In this document: in pieces, positions 53,905-64,000 of the stretch
Layout: every line of letters begins with the position of its first letter
Numbering within the stretch: the stretch's first letter is position 1
NCBI GenBank assembly: GCA_027717595.1
Contig: JALLOF010000003.1
Location: 37,006 to 101,005, forward strand
Length of the DNA: 64,000 nucleotides
From: Nitrospinae bacterium AH_259_B05_G02_I21
Lineage (GTDB): Bacteria; JADFOP01
Direction of reading: 5' to 3'
Made by a program: the position numbers and the translations under genes
Notes under the pieces: model-generated
Database searches by the model: none
Told to the model about the DNA's origin: nothing
The model's input: only the letters and a program-made list of their open reading frames with translations

Positions 53905-55230
53905 TCACTCCAACCGGGGCGACCAGACCGGGTCTGAGCCGCCGCCGGTCAAGTAGGTCAACCGACGCTGGGCCGAGCCGTCGGCCCGCATGAGATAGAG
54001 GTCGGGGATGCCCCGGGCTCGCGTCGAGCTGAAGACCAGGTAGCGTCCGTCGGGGCTCCAGGCGGGGCTTTCATTGCTGCCCTGGCCTTGGGTGAGCTGG
54101 ACGACATTCGACCCGTCGGGGTTCATCGTGTAGATGTTGAAGGGGCCCTTACGCCGTGAGACGAAGGCTATGCGGTCGCCCTTCGGACTCCAAGCGGGAC
54201 CGGCATTGTAGGCCCCCTCGAAGGTCAGCCGGCGGATGTTCGTCCCATCGGCGTCCATGACGTAAATCTGGGGCGTTCCGCTCCGGTCGGAGACGAAGGC
54301 GACCTGCCGACCGTTCGGGCTCCAGGTGGGAGACGTATCAATAATCCCCCGGTTGCGGGTAAGCCGCCTCTCGACGTGCCCGTCAAGCCGCACGACGTAA
54401 ATCTCCGTGTCCCCCTCCAGGCTCATCACCACGGCGAGCCGCTGGCCGCTGGGGTGCCACGCCGGCGAGGCGTTGAGCCCCGCGGCCCGCGACAACACCC
54501 GCTTGTTCCAGCCCGTCCAGTCCATGACGAAGAGGTCCGGATTGCCCTCCCGGTAGGAGGTGTAGGCGATGAACCGCCCGTCGGGGCTCCAGGCGGGGTT
54601 GAGGACAATGGTTCGGTCGGCGGTCACCTGCTGGGGGTTGTGGCCGTCGTAGTCCATGATGAGGATCTCCTTGACCCCCCGCTTGCGGGAGGTGAAGGCG
54701 ATCTTCGTCTGTGCGATGCCGCGCTCGCCCGTCAATCGGTAGATGATTTCATCGGTGAACTTGTGGGCCATGAGCCGGATGGCCGACGGAGGGCCGGTGT
54801 AACGCCGCCCGGTGATTTGAGTGCCCCTATCGACGTCGTAGAGCCGCGCGTTGATGACCACCTGGCCGTCGGACACGCGGTAGGTGCCCTTGACGAGCAT
54901 CTGGGCCCCAAGCTCCGCCCATTCCTTAAAGACGATTTTCCCGGCCTTGTGGTCGGCGGCGGTGGCCTCCGCCAGGAACGACTCATTCTTGATGAAGGCG
55001 AAGAAGCCGTAGAGCGCGAGGTCCTGGGTCAGGATGCTTGCAATCTGTTTGCTGTAGCTTTGCGACGTCTTGTCCGTGGCGCCGTCGGCGTCGAAGAGTG
55101 GGATGGCGATGCCCAGGGGACGTCCCTGGGAGCGGGCCACGTTCAAGTACACCTCGACGCCGTGGGCGGAACTCGGCCCGAGGAAGACGAACACGAGAAG
55201 ACCTGCGACGAGGAGGCGCCAACCCTTCAC
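53905..55230 (-). CDS. tolB: Tol-Pal system beta-propeller protein TolB
   Basis: A 441-residue periplasmic protein with a signal peptide (about 1-25), an N-terminal domain (VARSQGRPLGIAIPLFD) and five to six propeller repeats with PAWSPDG or PTWSPNG. GTG 55230 lies 4 bases after the tolA-like stop with GAGGGG in its end. It contacts Pal and OmpA-type lipoproteins. Confidence 0.95.
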   Translation of the reverse strand: MKGWRLLVAGLLVFVFLGPSSAHGVEVYLNVARSQGRPLGIAIPLFDADGATDKTSQSYSKQIASILTQDLALYGFFAFIKNESFLAEATAADHKAGKIVFKEWAELGAQMLVKGTYRVSDGQVVINARLYDVDRGTQITGRRYTGPPSAIRLMAHKFTDEIIYRLTGERGIAQTKIAFTSRKRGVKEILIMDYDGHNPQQVTADRTIVLNPAWSPDGRFIAYTSYREGNPDLFVMDWTGWNKRVLSRAAGLNASPAWHPSGQRLAVVMSLEGDTEIYVVRLDGHVERRLTRNRGIIDTSPTWSPNGRQVAFVSDRSGTPQIYVMDADGTNIRRLTFEGAYNAGPAWSPKGDRIAFVSRRKGPFNIYTMNPDGSNVVQLTQGQGSNESPAWSPDGRYLVFSSTRARGIPDLYLMRADGSAQRRLTYLTGGGSDPVWSPRLE

Positions 55231-55234
55231 ACCA

Positions 55235-55963
55235 TTACCCCTCGGGCTGAAAGTGAAACCCAAAGTGGATTCCCAGGGAATCATCCGGGAACGTCTCCGG
55301 CAGAGGCGGCAGGGGCGCAGAGTGTATGACCGCCCGCAAGGCCGACTGATCGAGGTAGCTCAGGCCCGAGCTCCGCTCTATGACAGGTTGCTCGACGGTG
55401 CCGTCACGGAGAATACGAAAGGCCAAAATCACCGTCCTGGTCTCCCCGGCGGGGACCCCGTGGGCCACCGGGTCCCAATTGGCCGAGACCTTCCGCTCCA
55501 CCGCCCGCAGATAGTAGGTGAAGGGAAAGGACGCCGCATCGACCGAAAGGGCCGTCCCTCCCGCTGAAGATTTAGCCATCAGGGTCTTCTTCGGGACCGG
55601 CCTCTCCTTAGGTGCCGGAGCGGCATCCAGCGCGCGTTTCTTAAGAAGCGGGGGCTGTTTGAGCTTCGCCTTAGAGGGAAGCTTAAGGCTGCGTTCGGCC
55701 GGTGCCTTCATGTCCTTGCGCGACACCGCCGCCACTCGCTTGCGCACCGGCGGGGCGAGGCCCGCCGCGGCCGCCTTCGTTCCCCCCGCCACCTCAACCA
55801 GGTTCACCGTGTAGACGGGCCCCTTGAACAAAGGAGGCCGGTTCATCATCGAGTACGTGACGATCCCGCTCAAGACGAGACCGTGGACGACTGCCGATGT
55901 AGCCGCCAGCCAAAGCAGCGATCGGCGAAAAGCCCGGTCGGGAGCCGGCGACAAGAGGTCCAT
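55235..55963 (-). CDS. tolA: TolA/TonB-type energy transducer
   Basis: A 242-residue protein with an N-terminal membrane segment (about 15-38), a Lys/Ala/Pro-rich linker (about 60-130) and a TonB C-terminal domain (FTYYLRAVERKVSANWDPVA, VILAFRILRDGTVEQP, SSGLSYLDQSALRAV). Position between tolR and tolB indicates the TolA role, although the domain is of the TonB-C type and the helical domain II is short. Confidence 0.9.
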   Translation of the reverse strand: MDLLSPAPDRAFRRSLLWLAATSAVVHGLVLSGIVTYSMMNRPPLFKGPVYTVNLVEVAGGTKAAAAGLAPPVRKRVAAVSRKDMKAPAERSLKLPSKAKLKQPPLLKKRALDAAPAPKERPVPKKTLMAKSSAGGTALSVDAASFPFTYYLRAVERKVSANWDPVAHGVPAGETRTVILAFRILRDGTVEQPVIERSSGLSYLDQSALRAVIHSAPLPPLPETFPDDSLGIHFGFHFQPEG

Positions 55964-55972
55964 CGCGTCTTA

Positions 55973-56392
55973 CTAATCAACCGGCTGGGTGACCATCCCC
56001 AGCCGCTCGATACCCGCTCGGCGCACCGCCGCCATCGCCTCGACCACGGCCCCGTAGGCGACCTCGCGGTCGGCCCTAAGGAAGACGGCTTCGCCCGGCC
56101 GGGCGCGGGCCACGAGCCGCAACTGACGCTCAAGCCCTTCCAGGCTCACCCGCTGGCGGTTGAGGTACATGCGCCGTTTCTTGGTCACCGTTACCACGAT
56201 GGGCTTCTCGACCCTGAGCGTCTTGCTCTTCTGGCGCGGAAGCTGGACATCAATGCCGTGTTGGAGCAGGGGTGCGGTGACCATGAAGATGATCAGCAAC
56301 ACCAAGAAAACGTCCACCAGGGGCGTGACGTTGATCTCCGAGAGGGTGGTCCCGACCATGGAACGGCGGGCCCTGAGGGGGGAGTCGGCCAT
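55973..56392 (-). CDS. tolR: TolR (ExbD-type) proton channel subunit
   Basis: A 139-residue inner-membrane protein. SEINVTPLVDVFLVLLIIFMV contains the conserved channel Asp in LVDV, followed by a periplasmic domain. ATG 56392 with AAGGA upstream is preferred; a TTG at 56401 overlapping the tolQ stop is possible. Works with TolQ to energise TolA. Confidence 0.94.
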   Translation of the reverse strand: MADSPLRARRSMVGTTLSEINVTPLVDVFLVLLIIFMVTAPLLQHGIDVQLPRQKSKTLRVEKPIVVTVTKKRRMYLNRQRVSLEGLERQLRLVARARPGEAVFLRADREVAYGAVVEAMAAVRRAGIERLGMVTQPVD

Positions 56393-56397
56393 GGGGC

Positions 56398-57180
56398 TCA
56401 AATCCTTCCGCGGACCTTCGCCCGACGGACAATCCCCATGAACTCGTCGGCGAAGCTGTCCATCTGGGTGGCGGCCGCTTTTACGCGGTTGACGTAGTAA
56501 TTGTAGGCGATGACGGCCGGCACCGCCGCGGCCAGGCCTGCGGCGGTGGCGATGAGCGCCTCGGCGATGCCAGGGGCCACCACGCTGATGGAGGTGGAAC
56601 CCCGCACCCCTATGCCCTGGAACGCCCCCATGACGCCCCAGACCGTTCCGAACAGCCCGATAAAGGGGGTCGTGCTGCCGGTGGTGGCCAGGAATGTGAG
56701 GGCCCGCTCCAGGCGGGTCACTTCCTCGGCCGCCACCCGCGCCAGGGTGCGCTGCACATCCTCGGTGATCTCGTGAATGGTGGCGGGCTCCTCGATCTCA
56801 TCATCGAGGGCTCCGCCGTGGGGGTTTCCTTCCTTGGCCGCTACCTGGTGCTGGCGAACCGTCCGATAGCCGGCCACGAACATCCGGGCCAGGGGGCTGA
56901 AGGGATAGGCCTTGGCCTCGGAGTTGATGACGGCCAGGTTGCGCTGTTCGAAGAAGGCCGACAAAAAGGCGGACGACTCTTTGCGGGCCTTGCGGAAGAG
57001 GAGATACTTGTGGGCGATGATGGCCCACGAGATGATCGAGAACAAAAGCAGCAGGAGCAAGACCGCCTTGGCCACGGGGCCGGCGATCAGAACCATTTCG
57101 GCTACCGTCCCGACCCCACCTAAGGGGGTGGCGAGAAACGGGAGCGCCTCTATGATGCCGACGGGATGGATGGCTGCCAT
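56398..57180 (-). CDS. tolQ: TolQ (ExbB-type/MotA-like) proton channel subunit
   Basis: A 260-residue protein with three membrane segments (about 28-50, 160-185, 200-220). The family block ALTFLATTGSTTPFIGLFGTVWGVMGAFQGIG and APGIAEALIATAAGLAAAVPAV are present. ATG 57180 is chosen; the frame's TTG at 57198 lacks a fitting RBS. First gene of the Tol-Pal block. Confidence 0.95.
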   Translation of the reverse strand: MAAIHPVGIIEALPFLATPLGGVGTVAEMVLIAGPVAKAVLLLLLLFSIISWAIIAHKYLLFRKARKESSAFLSAFFEQRNLAVINSEAKAYPFSPLARMFVAGYRTVRQHQVAAKEGNPHGGALDDEIEEPATIHEITEDVQRTLARVAAEEVTRLERALTFLATTGSTTPFIGLFGTVWGVMGAFQGIGVRGSTSISVVAPGIAEALIATAAGLAAAVPAVIAYNYYVNRVKAAATQMDSFADEFMGIVRRAKVRGRI

Positions 57181-57246
57181 AGGAGATGGCGGTGTCAAGG
57201 TAACCCTTATTGAATCAGTCTGTTATGGCGACTCAAACTGCCCACT

Positions 57247-57275
57247 ATTGTAGACGAGTCACCGGGGCCTGTCAA
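57247..57275 (-). promoter_or_regulatory. Promoter of the tol-pal block
   Basis: On the minus strand TTGACA (57270-57275), 17 bp, TACAAT (57247-57252), about 60 bases before tolQ. Confidence 0.75.
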
Positions 57276-57355
57276 CGGAAATTTCCCGGACTCACCGCCA
57301 GGAAAGGCAACCACCGTGAGGGGAAAGGCGAGCAGGCAGGGGCTCTTCGCGCTCC

Positions 57356-59233
57356 TTACGTCTCCCCTCGCCCAGCCCGGCGTCCCCGTCTGGCCCGGGC
57401 TTTCCAGTAGAGGAGGTTATAGCCGTTCTCAAACGCGTTGACGCTCGCCACGATGACGTCCGGGGAGGTTCCCGCCGTCATGACCTGATTCTTCTTGTAG
57501 TCTTTCAGGGTCATGCTGGCCTCCACGACGGCGTCGGTGCCGGCGGTCTCGATGGCCACGTTGAAGTCGAGCAGGCGGACCTTGAACCCACCATGTTGCT
57601 CGATGCTCTTGCGCAGGGCATTGAGGACGGCATCAACCGGCCCCACGCCCTCAGCCCGCTCCGTGACCCGCTCGCCCAGGAACTGAACGGTGACCTCGGC
57701 CTCAGCCCGGGCGTGCTTCTTCGTGGTGACCTGGAAGTCCTCCACCGTGAGCACCGGTTCGTAGGGCGACAGCCCCTTGAAGACATCATCGATGATGAGG
57801 CGCAGGTCGCCCTTGAGCAACGGCTTGCCCTTGTCTTCGATGAAGTCGCGGGCCAAGGCGTGGACTTTCTCCAGGTGCTCGTCCTCGAGGGCGAGGCCTA
57901 ACTCCCGCTGAACGATGGTCGCCAGCTTCTCCGGCGTTGGAACCCGCTTCAAGCGCAGACGGTCCTTGGAAGGCACCAGGCGTTCGGGCCGGTCGTAGAT
58001 GCGGAGAGCCAACAGGCGGTCAATCTCCTCAGACAGCGGCTCCACGCTGGGGGGGCTCGGCAGCACCCGCAGGGCCGCTCGGGGGTCTTTGAGACCGTTG
58101 CCGGTGGCCACACACAGAATCGATTGGTCGGGAGAGATGATCCCCCGCTCGAGCAGGAGGGGTACGGCCGCCAGGCCAGCGACGGCCGAGGGCTCGCAAA
58201 AGATACTCTCCTCCTTGGCCAACAACTGCTGGGTCCTGAGGATCTCCTCATCGGGCATCGCCACGGCCGCCCCACCGCTCTCCCGGAGAGCCCGAAGCGC
58301 CTTGAGGCCGTCGATGGGGTCGCCAGCGGCGATGGCGCTACAGGAGGTATCGGGCCTCACCACGGGCGTCACCTCCTCGGCCTGAGCCTCGAAGGCCTCC
58401 ACGATGGGCGCACAACCGGCCGCCTGGACACCGATCATCTGCGGAGTCTGATCGATGAGGTCGAGCTCCAAAAACTCCTTGAACCCCTTCCAGATGCTCG
58501 CCAGATTGGTGCCGCAGCCCATGGGAACGATGACCACCCCCGGCGTCTTCCAGTAGAGCTGCTCGACGATCTCATAGGCCTGGCTCTTTTGGCCGTCGGC
58601 CCGGAAGGCGAAGTCCCCCGCCAAGTAGAAGCCGTGCTTGGCGGTCATCTCAACGGTGAGCCGGGCGGCATCGTCGTAAGTGCCGCGGACCTGGATGACG
58701 CGGGCCCCGTAGGCCAGCGTCTGGGAGATCTTGCCGATGGAGACCCCATCAGGGATGAGGACGTAGCAGGGAATCTGCGCCTTGGCGGCGTACGCGCTCA
58801 CCGAGGCGGCCATATTACCCGTGGAGGCGACCCCGATGGCCCGGGCGCCGAGCTCGCGGGCCTTGGTGATCTCGACCATCGAGCCGCGGTCTTTAAAGGC
58901 CCCCGTTGGGTTTTGTCCCTCCTCCTTGAGCAACAACCGCTTGACCCCCAGTTGCGAGGCCAAGTTCTTAAGCTCAAACAGCGGTGTCCCGCCCTCGTTG
59001 AGGGAGATGAGGTCCCGGGTGTTGTCAATGGGGTAGAAGTCGAGGTACTTGAGCGCCGAGATGGGTGAGTTCTTCAGGCTGTAGTGGTTGAGGCGGTTGC
59101 GGATGTAGTCGTAGTCGTACTTTACATCCAGGGGCCCCAAGCACTTCAGGCATCGGGTAGCCGTCTGGCGCTCGGACCACTGTTCGCCGCAGGCGATGCA
59201 CTCCAGGTAATATCGGGTCGGGTCGCTCTTCAT
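57356..59233 (-). CDS. thrC: Threonine synthase fused to a LeuA-type allosteric domain
   Basis: A 625-residue protein. Residues 8-36 are a zinc ribbon (C12, C15, C28, C31). The fold II PLP domain (about 70-410) has the cofactor lysine K114 in NPTGAFKDRGS and the phosphate loop region MGCGTNLASIW. Ordinary threonine synthases end near residue 420-450. Here a helical linker is followed by about 490-615 that matches the dimerised regulatory domain of isopropylmalate/citramalate synthases: FQVTTKKHARAEAEVTV, AEGVGPVDAVLNAL, LLDFNVAIETAGTDAVVEA and TSPDVIVASVNAFENGYN. That domain binds Leu or Ile in its usual enzymes, so feedback control of threonine synthesis is inferred. It follows alaS after 68 bases. 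Confidence 0.88.
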   Translation of the reverse strand: MKSDPTRYYLECIACGEQWSERQTATRCLKCLGPLDVKYDYDYIRNRLNHYSLKNSPISALKYLDFYPIDNTRDLISLNEGGTPLFELKNLASQLGVKRLLLKEEGQNPTGAFKDRGSMVEITKARELGARAIGVASTGNMAASVSAYAAKAQIPCYVLIPDGVSIGKISQTLAYGARVIQVRGTYDDAARLTVEMTAKHGFYLAGDFAFRADGQKSQAYEIVEQLYWKTPGVVIVPMGCGTNLASIWKGFKEFLELDLIDQTPQMIGVQAAGCAPIVEAFEAQAEEVTPVVRPDTSCSAIAAGDPIDGLKALRALRESGGAAVAMPDEEILRTQQLLAKEESIFCEPSAVAGLAAVPLLLERGIISPDQSILCVATGNGLKDPRAALRVLPSPPSVEPLSEEIDRLLALRIYDRPERLVPSKDRLRLKRVPTPEKLATIVQRELGLALEDEHLEKVHALARDFIEDKGKPLLKGDLRLIIDDVFKGLSPYEPVLTVEDFQVTTKKHARAEAEVTVQFLGERVTERAEGVGPVDAVLNALRKSIEQHGGFKVRLLDFNVAIETAGTDAVVEASMTLKDYKKNQVMTAGTSPDVIVASVNAFENGYNLLYWKARARRGRRAGRGET

Positions 59234-59301
59234 CGGCTCCGGGGGGAGAAGATGACTTGGCTCGGCTCCAGCAAAACGGCCACCGAGGACCGCAGGCGGC
59301 G

Positions 59302-61950
<2,649 letters not shown>

Positions 61951-62007
61951 GTATCTGCCTCCGACGACTGCCGCGGGGCGACCCAAGAGGTGGGCCGGCC
62001 TGCGACC

Positions 62008-63684
62008 TCAAATCACGATGGTCTCCCTGTGAGTCCCGAAGACCTCACGAAGCGTATCGCTGATCTCGCCAAGCGAGGTGTAGACGCGCACCGAATCCAG
62101 GATGTGCGGCACGAGGTTGTCGGCGCCTTGTGCCGCCTTTTTCAGGCTCCCGCGGGCCCGGGCCACAGCGTCGTTGTCCCGCTCGGCCTTGATTTTCTTG
62201 AGGGCCTCAACCTGGCGCCGCTCGCCCTCGGGGTCGACTTTGTGTGTCTCCGGGGCGACCTCGTCCTCGTCGACATACTCATTGACGCCGACGACCAGGG
62301 TCCGCTCCTCCTCGACGGCCCGCTGCCACCTGAAGGCGCTCTCTTGGATCTCGCTCTGGATGTAGCCGGCTTCGATGGCCTTGAGCACCCCTCCGGCGGC
62401 GTCGATCTTCTCGATGTACTCCTCGGCCCGGCGCTCCAACTCATCGGTGAGGGCCTCGATGCAGTAAGAACCACCCAGGGGGTCTACTGTACCGTCCACG
62501 CCACTTTCGTGAGCGACAACCTGCTGGGTGCGAAGCGCAATGGTGGCGGCTTTCTCGGTGGGGAGACTCAGCGCCTCGTCCATGCTGTTGGTGTGGAGGC
62601 TTTGCGTGCCTCCGAGGACGGCCGCCAGGCACTGGACGGTGACCCGAACGATGTTGTTCTCCGGCTGCTGGGCCGTAAGAGTTGAGCCCCCGGTCTGGGT
62701 GTGGAAGCGCAGCAGCCAGCTCGCCGGCCGCTTGGCCCCGAACCGCTCCCGCATGATGCGAGCCCACAGGCGCCGGGCGGCCCGGAACTTCGCCACCTCC
62801 TCCAGAAAATCGTTGTGGACGTTGAAGAAGAACGAGATGCGCGAGGCGAAGGCGTCCACATCGAGGCCGACCTCCAGCGCCGCCTGCACGTAGGTGATGC
62901 CGTTGGCCAGCGTGAAGGCGAGCTCCTGGGCGGCGGTGCTCCCGGCCTCGCGGATGTGGTAGCCGCTGACCGAGATGCTATTCCACTGCGGCAGGTGCTC
63001 GCTGCAGAAGCGAAAGGTGTCGGTGATGAGCCGCATGCTGGGCTCAGGCGGATAGATGTAGGTCCCCCGGGCGATGTACTCCTTCAGGATGTCGTTCTGG
63101 AGGGTGCCGCGAAGCTGCTCGGCCTTGACCCCCTGCTTCTCCCCAACGGCGACGTAGAGGGAAAGGAGGATGGCCGCCGTGGCGTTGATAGTCATGGAGG
63201 TCGAGACCTTATCGAGCGGAATCCCCTCCAGGAGCACCTCCACATCGTTGAGGGTATCGATGGGCACGCCGGTCTTTCCCACCTCCCCGTAGGCCATTGC
63301 GTGGTCGGAGTCGTAGCCCATCTGGGTCGGCAGGTCGAAGGCCACCGACAACCCCGTCTGGCCGCGGCTCAACAGGTAGCGGAACCGCTCGTTGGTCTCG
63401 CGGGCCGAGCCGAAGCCCGCGTACTGGCGCATGGTCCAAAGCCGGCCGCGGTACATCGTGGGCTGGATGCCTCGGGTGTATGGGTACTGGCCGGGAAAGC
63501 CGAGCTTCGCCTCGTACTCCTCCCAGGAGCCGTCCGAAGGCGCATAGACGCACGGAAGCTCGATGCCCGAGGCGGTCTCGAAGCGCTCCTTGCGCTCGGG
63601 ATGCTTCTCGATGGTCGGGGCCAACACCTCGTCTTGCCAGAGCTTCAACTGCTCTTCGACGACCCGGCCCGACGGCTTGCCCAT
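62008..63684 (-). CDS. Methylmalonyl-CoA mutase catalytic (alpha) subunit
   Basis: A 558-residue TIM-barrel subunit of the B12-dependent mutase interconverting methylmalonyl-CoA and succinyl-CoA. [24 protein letters not shown], the substrate segment [18 protein letters not shown] and [17 protein letters not shown] are present. It stops before the B12-binding domain (no DxHxxG), so that domain must be a separate small subunit encoded elsewhere, as in archaea and some bacteria. ATG 63684 lies 19 bases past the biotin carrier stop. Together they suggest propionyl-CoA/methylmalonyl-CoA metabolism. Confidence 0.93.
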   Translation of the reverse strand: MGKPSGRVVEEQLKLWQDEVLAPTIEKHPERKERFETASGIELPCVYAPSDGSWEEYEAKLGFPGQYPYTRGIQPTMYRGRLWTMRQYAGFGSARETNERFRYLLSRGQTGLSVAFDLPTQMGYDSDHAMAYGEVGKTGVPIDTLNDVEVLLEGIPLDKVSTSMTINATAAILLSLYVAVGEKQGVKAEQLRGTLQNDILKEYIARGTYIYPPEPSMRLITDTFRFCSEHLPQWNSISVSGYHIREAGSTAAQELAFTLANGITYVQAALEVGLDVDAFASRISFFFNVHNDFLEEVAKFRAARRLWARIMRERFGAKRPASWLLRFHTQTGGSTLTAQQPENNIVRVTVQCLAAVLGGTQSLHTNSMDEALSLPTEKAATIALRTQQVVAHESGVDGTVDPLGGSYCIEALTDELERRAEEYIEKIDAAGGVLKAIEAGYIQSEIQESAFRWQRAVEEERTLVVGVNEYVDEDEVAPETHKVDPEGERRQVEALKKIKAERDNDAVARARGSLKKAAQGADNLVPHILDSVRVYTSLGEISDTLREVFGTHRETIVI

Positions 63685-63703
63685 TGCTTGAACCTCCCTC
63701 GGC

Positions 63704-64000
63704 CTACTCGATGACCACCAGGGTGTCTCCAGCCTCGGTGGAGTCGCCCGCCTGGACACGCACCGCCGTCACCTGTCCGGCCTTCGGGGCCTTGAGTTCG
63801 TTCTCCATCTTCATCGCTTCGAGCACGATGACCCCCTGGCCCTCTTCCACTTCGTCGCCCTCAGCGACCAGCACCGTCACCACACGGCCAGGCATGCTGG
63901 AGCTCACCTCGGCCGGTCCCTCGGCCACCATTGCCGCCTTCTGGTCGCGCAGCAGCTTCCGGCGCTCGCCCAAGACCTCCAGGACGTAGGAGCGTCCACC
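63704..64000 (-). CDS. Biotin carboxyl carrier protein, partial (N-terminus outside window)
   Basis: Ninety-eight residues of an open frame that continues past the right edge. The visible part starts with [14 protein letters not shown] and ends with a biotinyl domain containing EAMKMENE, the biotinylated lysine in the AMKM motif. This type belongs to propionyl-CoA, pyruvate or oxaloacetate carboxylases rather than AccB (EAMKLMN, gene at 7808). Placement before the methylmalonyl-CoA mutase gene points to propionyl-CoA carboxylase. Confidence 0.87.
   Translation of the reverse strand, partial: GGRSYVLEVLGERRKLLRDQKAAMVAEGPAEVSSSMPGRVVTVLVAEGDEVEEGQGVIVLEAMKMENELKAPKAGQVTAVRVQAGDSTEAGDTLVVIE

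Overview
The window is a chromosomal segment of a Gram-negative bacterium with high G+C (about two thirds by eye), dense gene packing and consensus sigma-70-type promoters. A complete tolQ-tolR-tolA-tolB-pal-cpoB envelope block, two lipoproteins, a class A penicillin-binding protein and a TPR/periplasmic-binding PBP-activator-like protein show a double membrane. Superoxide reductase next to a rubrerythrin-like protein, a quinone methyltransferase, a four-subunit succinate/fumarate oxidoreductase and a methylmalonyl-CoA mutase suggest a respiring organism that copes with low or fluctuating oxygen. No 16S gene is present. The mixture of families resembles uncultured phyla near Nitrospinota, Tectomicrobia, Methylomirabilota or the former deltaproteobacteria, but this placement is inference.

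Layout. 1-6370 (+): tRNA-Thr(CGT), ubiE, a lipoprotein, then a class V aminotransferase-serA pair and purA. 6388-11538 (-): one co-directional unit pilM-aroB-aroQ-efp-accB-accC with a strong promoter at 11587-11615. 11625-15253: an M50 membrane protease, a KhpA-type KH protein and the PBP-activator-like protein. 15254-19750: an AT-richer accessory island holding one 1392-residue gene with an N-terminal GHKL/sacsin-like ATPase and a C-terminal RecB-like nuclease domain. 19774-23750: divergent mrcA-like and rarA genes. 23811-26356: a second accessory zone with imperfect terminal inverted repeats. It holds an IS1595-family transposase, a small passenger gene, a tRNA with a leucine-type body and a UGA (serine) anticodon, a winged-helix protein, a 37-residue very basic peptide gene, and a MITE-like hairpin element.

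26357-29520 (-): yicC-rpoZ-coaBC-UDG, without gmk. 29642-37063 (+): rqcH, hflK-hflC, a sugar-phosphate isomerase, lepA and lepB, then ksgA (-). 38091-45379 (+): a TCA-cycle block mdh, sdhA-sdhB-frdC-frdD, sucC-sucD, ndk. 45466-48346 (-): a ferredoxin/GltB-like FMN protein, superoxide reductase and a rubrerythrin-like protein. 48663-52394: a small membrane protein, an Rrf2 regulator, a sigma-70-family factor, a frameshifted J-domain gene, purE and a TsaC-like gene. 52360-57180 (-): the Tol-Pal block. 57356-64000 (-): threonine synthase fused to a LeuA-type regulatory domain, alaS, the methylmalonyl-CoA mutase catalytic subunit, and a biotin carrier protein cut by the window edge.

Most of the window is ordinary core metabolism. 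The parts most worth following up are the ATPase-nuclease gene (a candidate one-gene defence system), the chimeric Leu-body/Ser-anticodon tRNA inside the mobile zone, and the threonine synthase-LeuA regulatory fusion. The two accessory zones lie about 4 kb apart, separated by mrcA and rarA.
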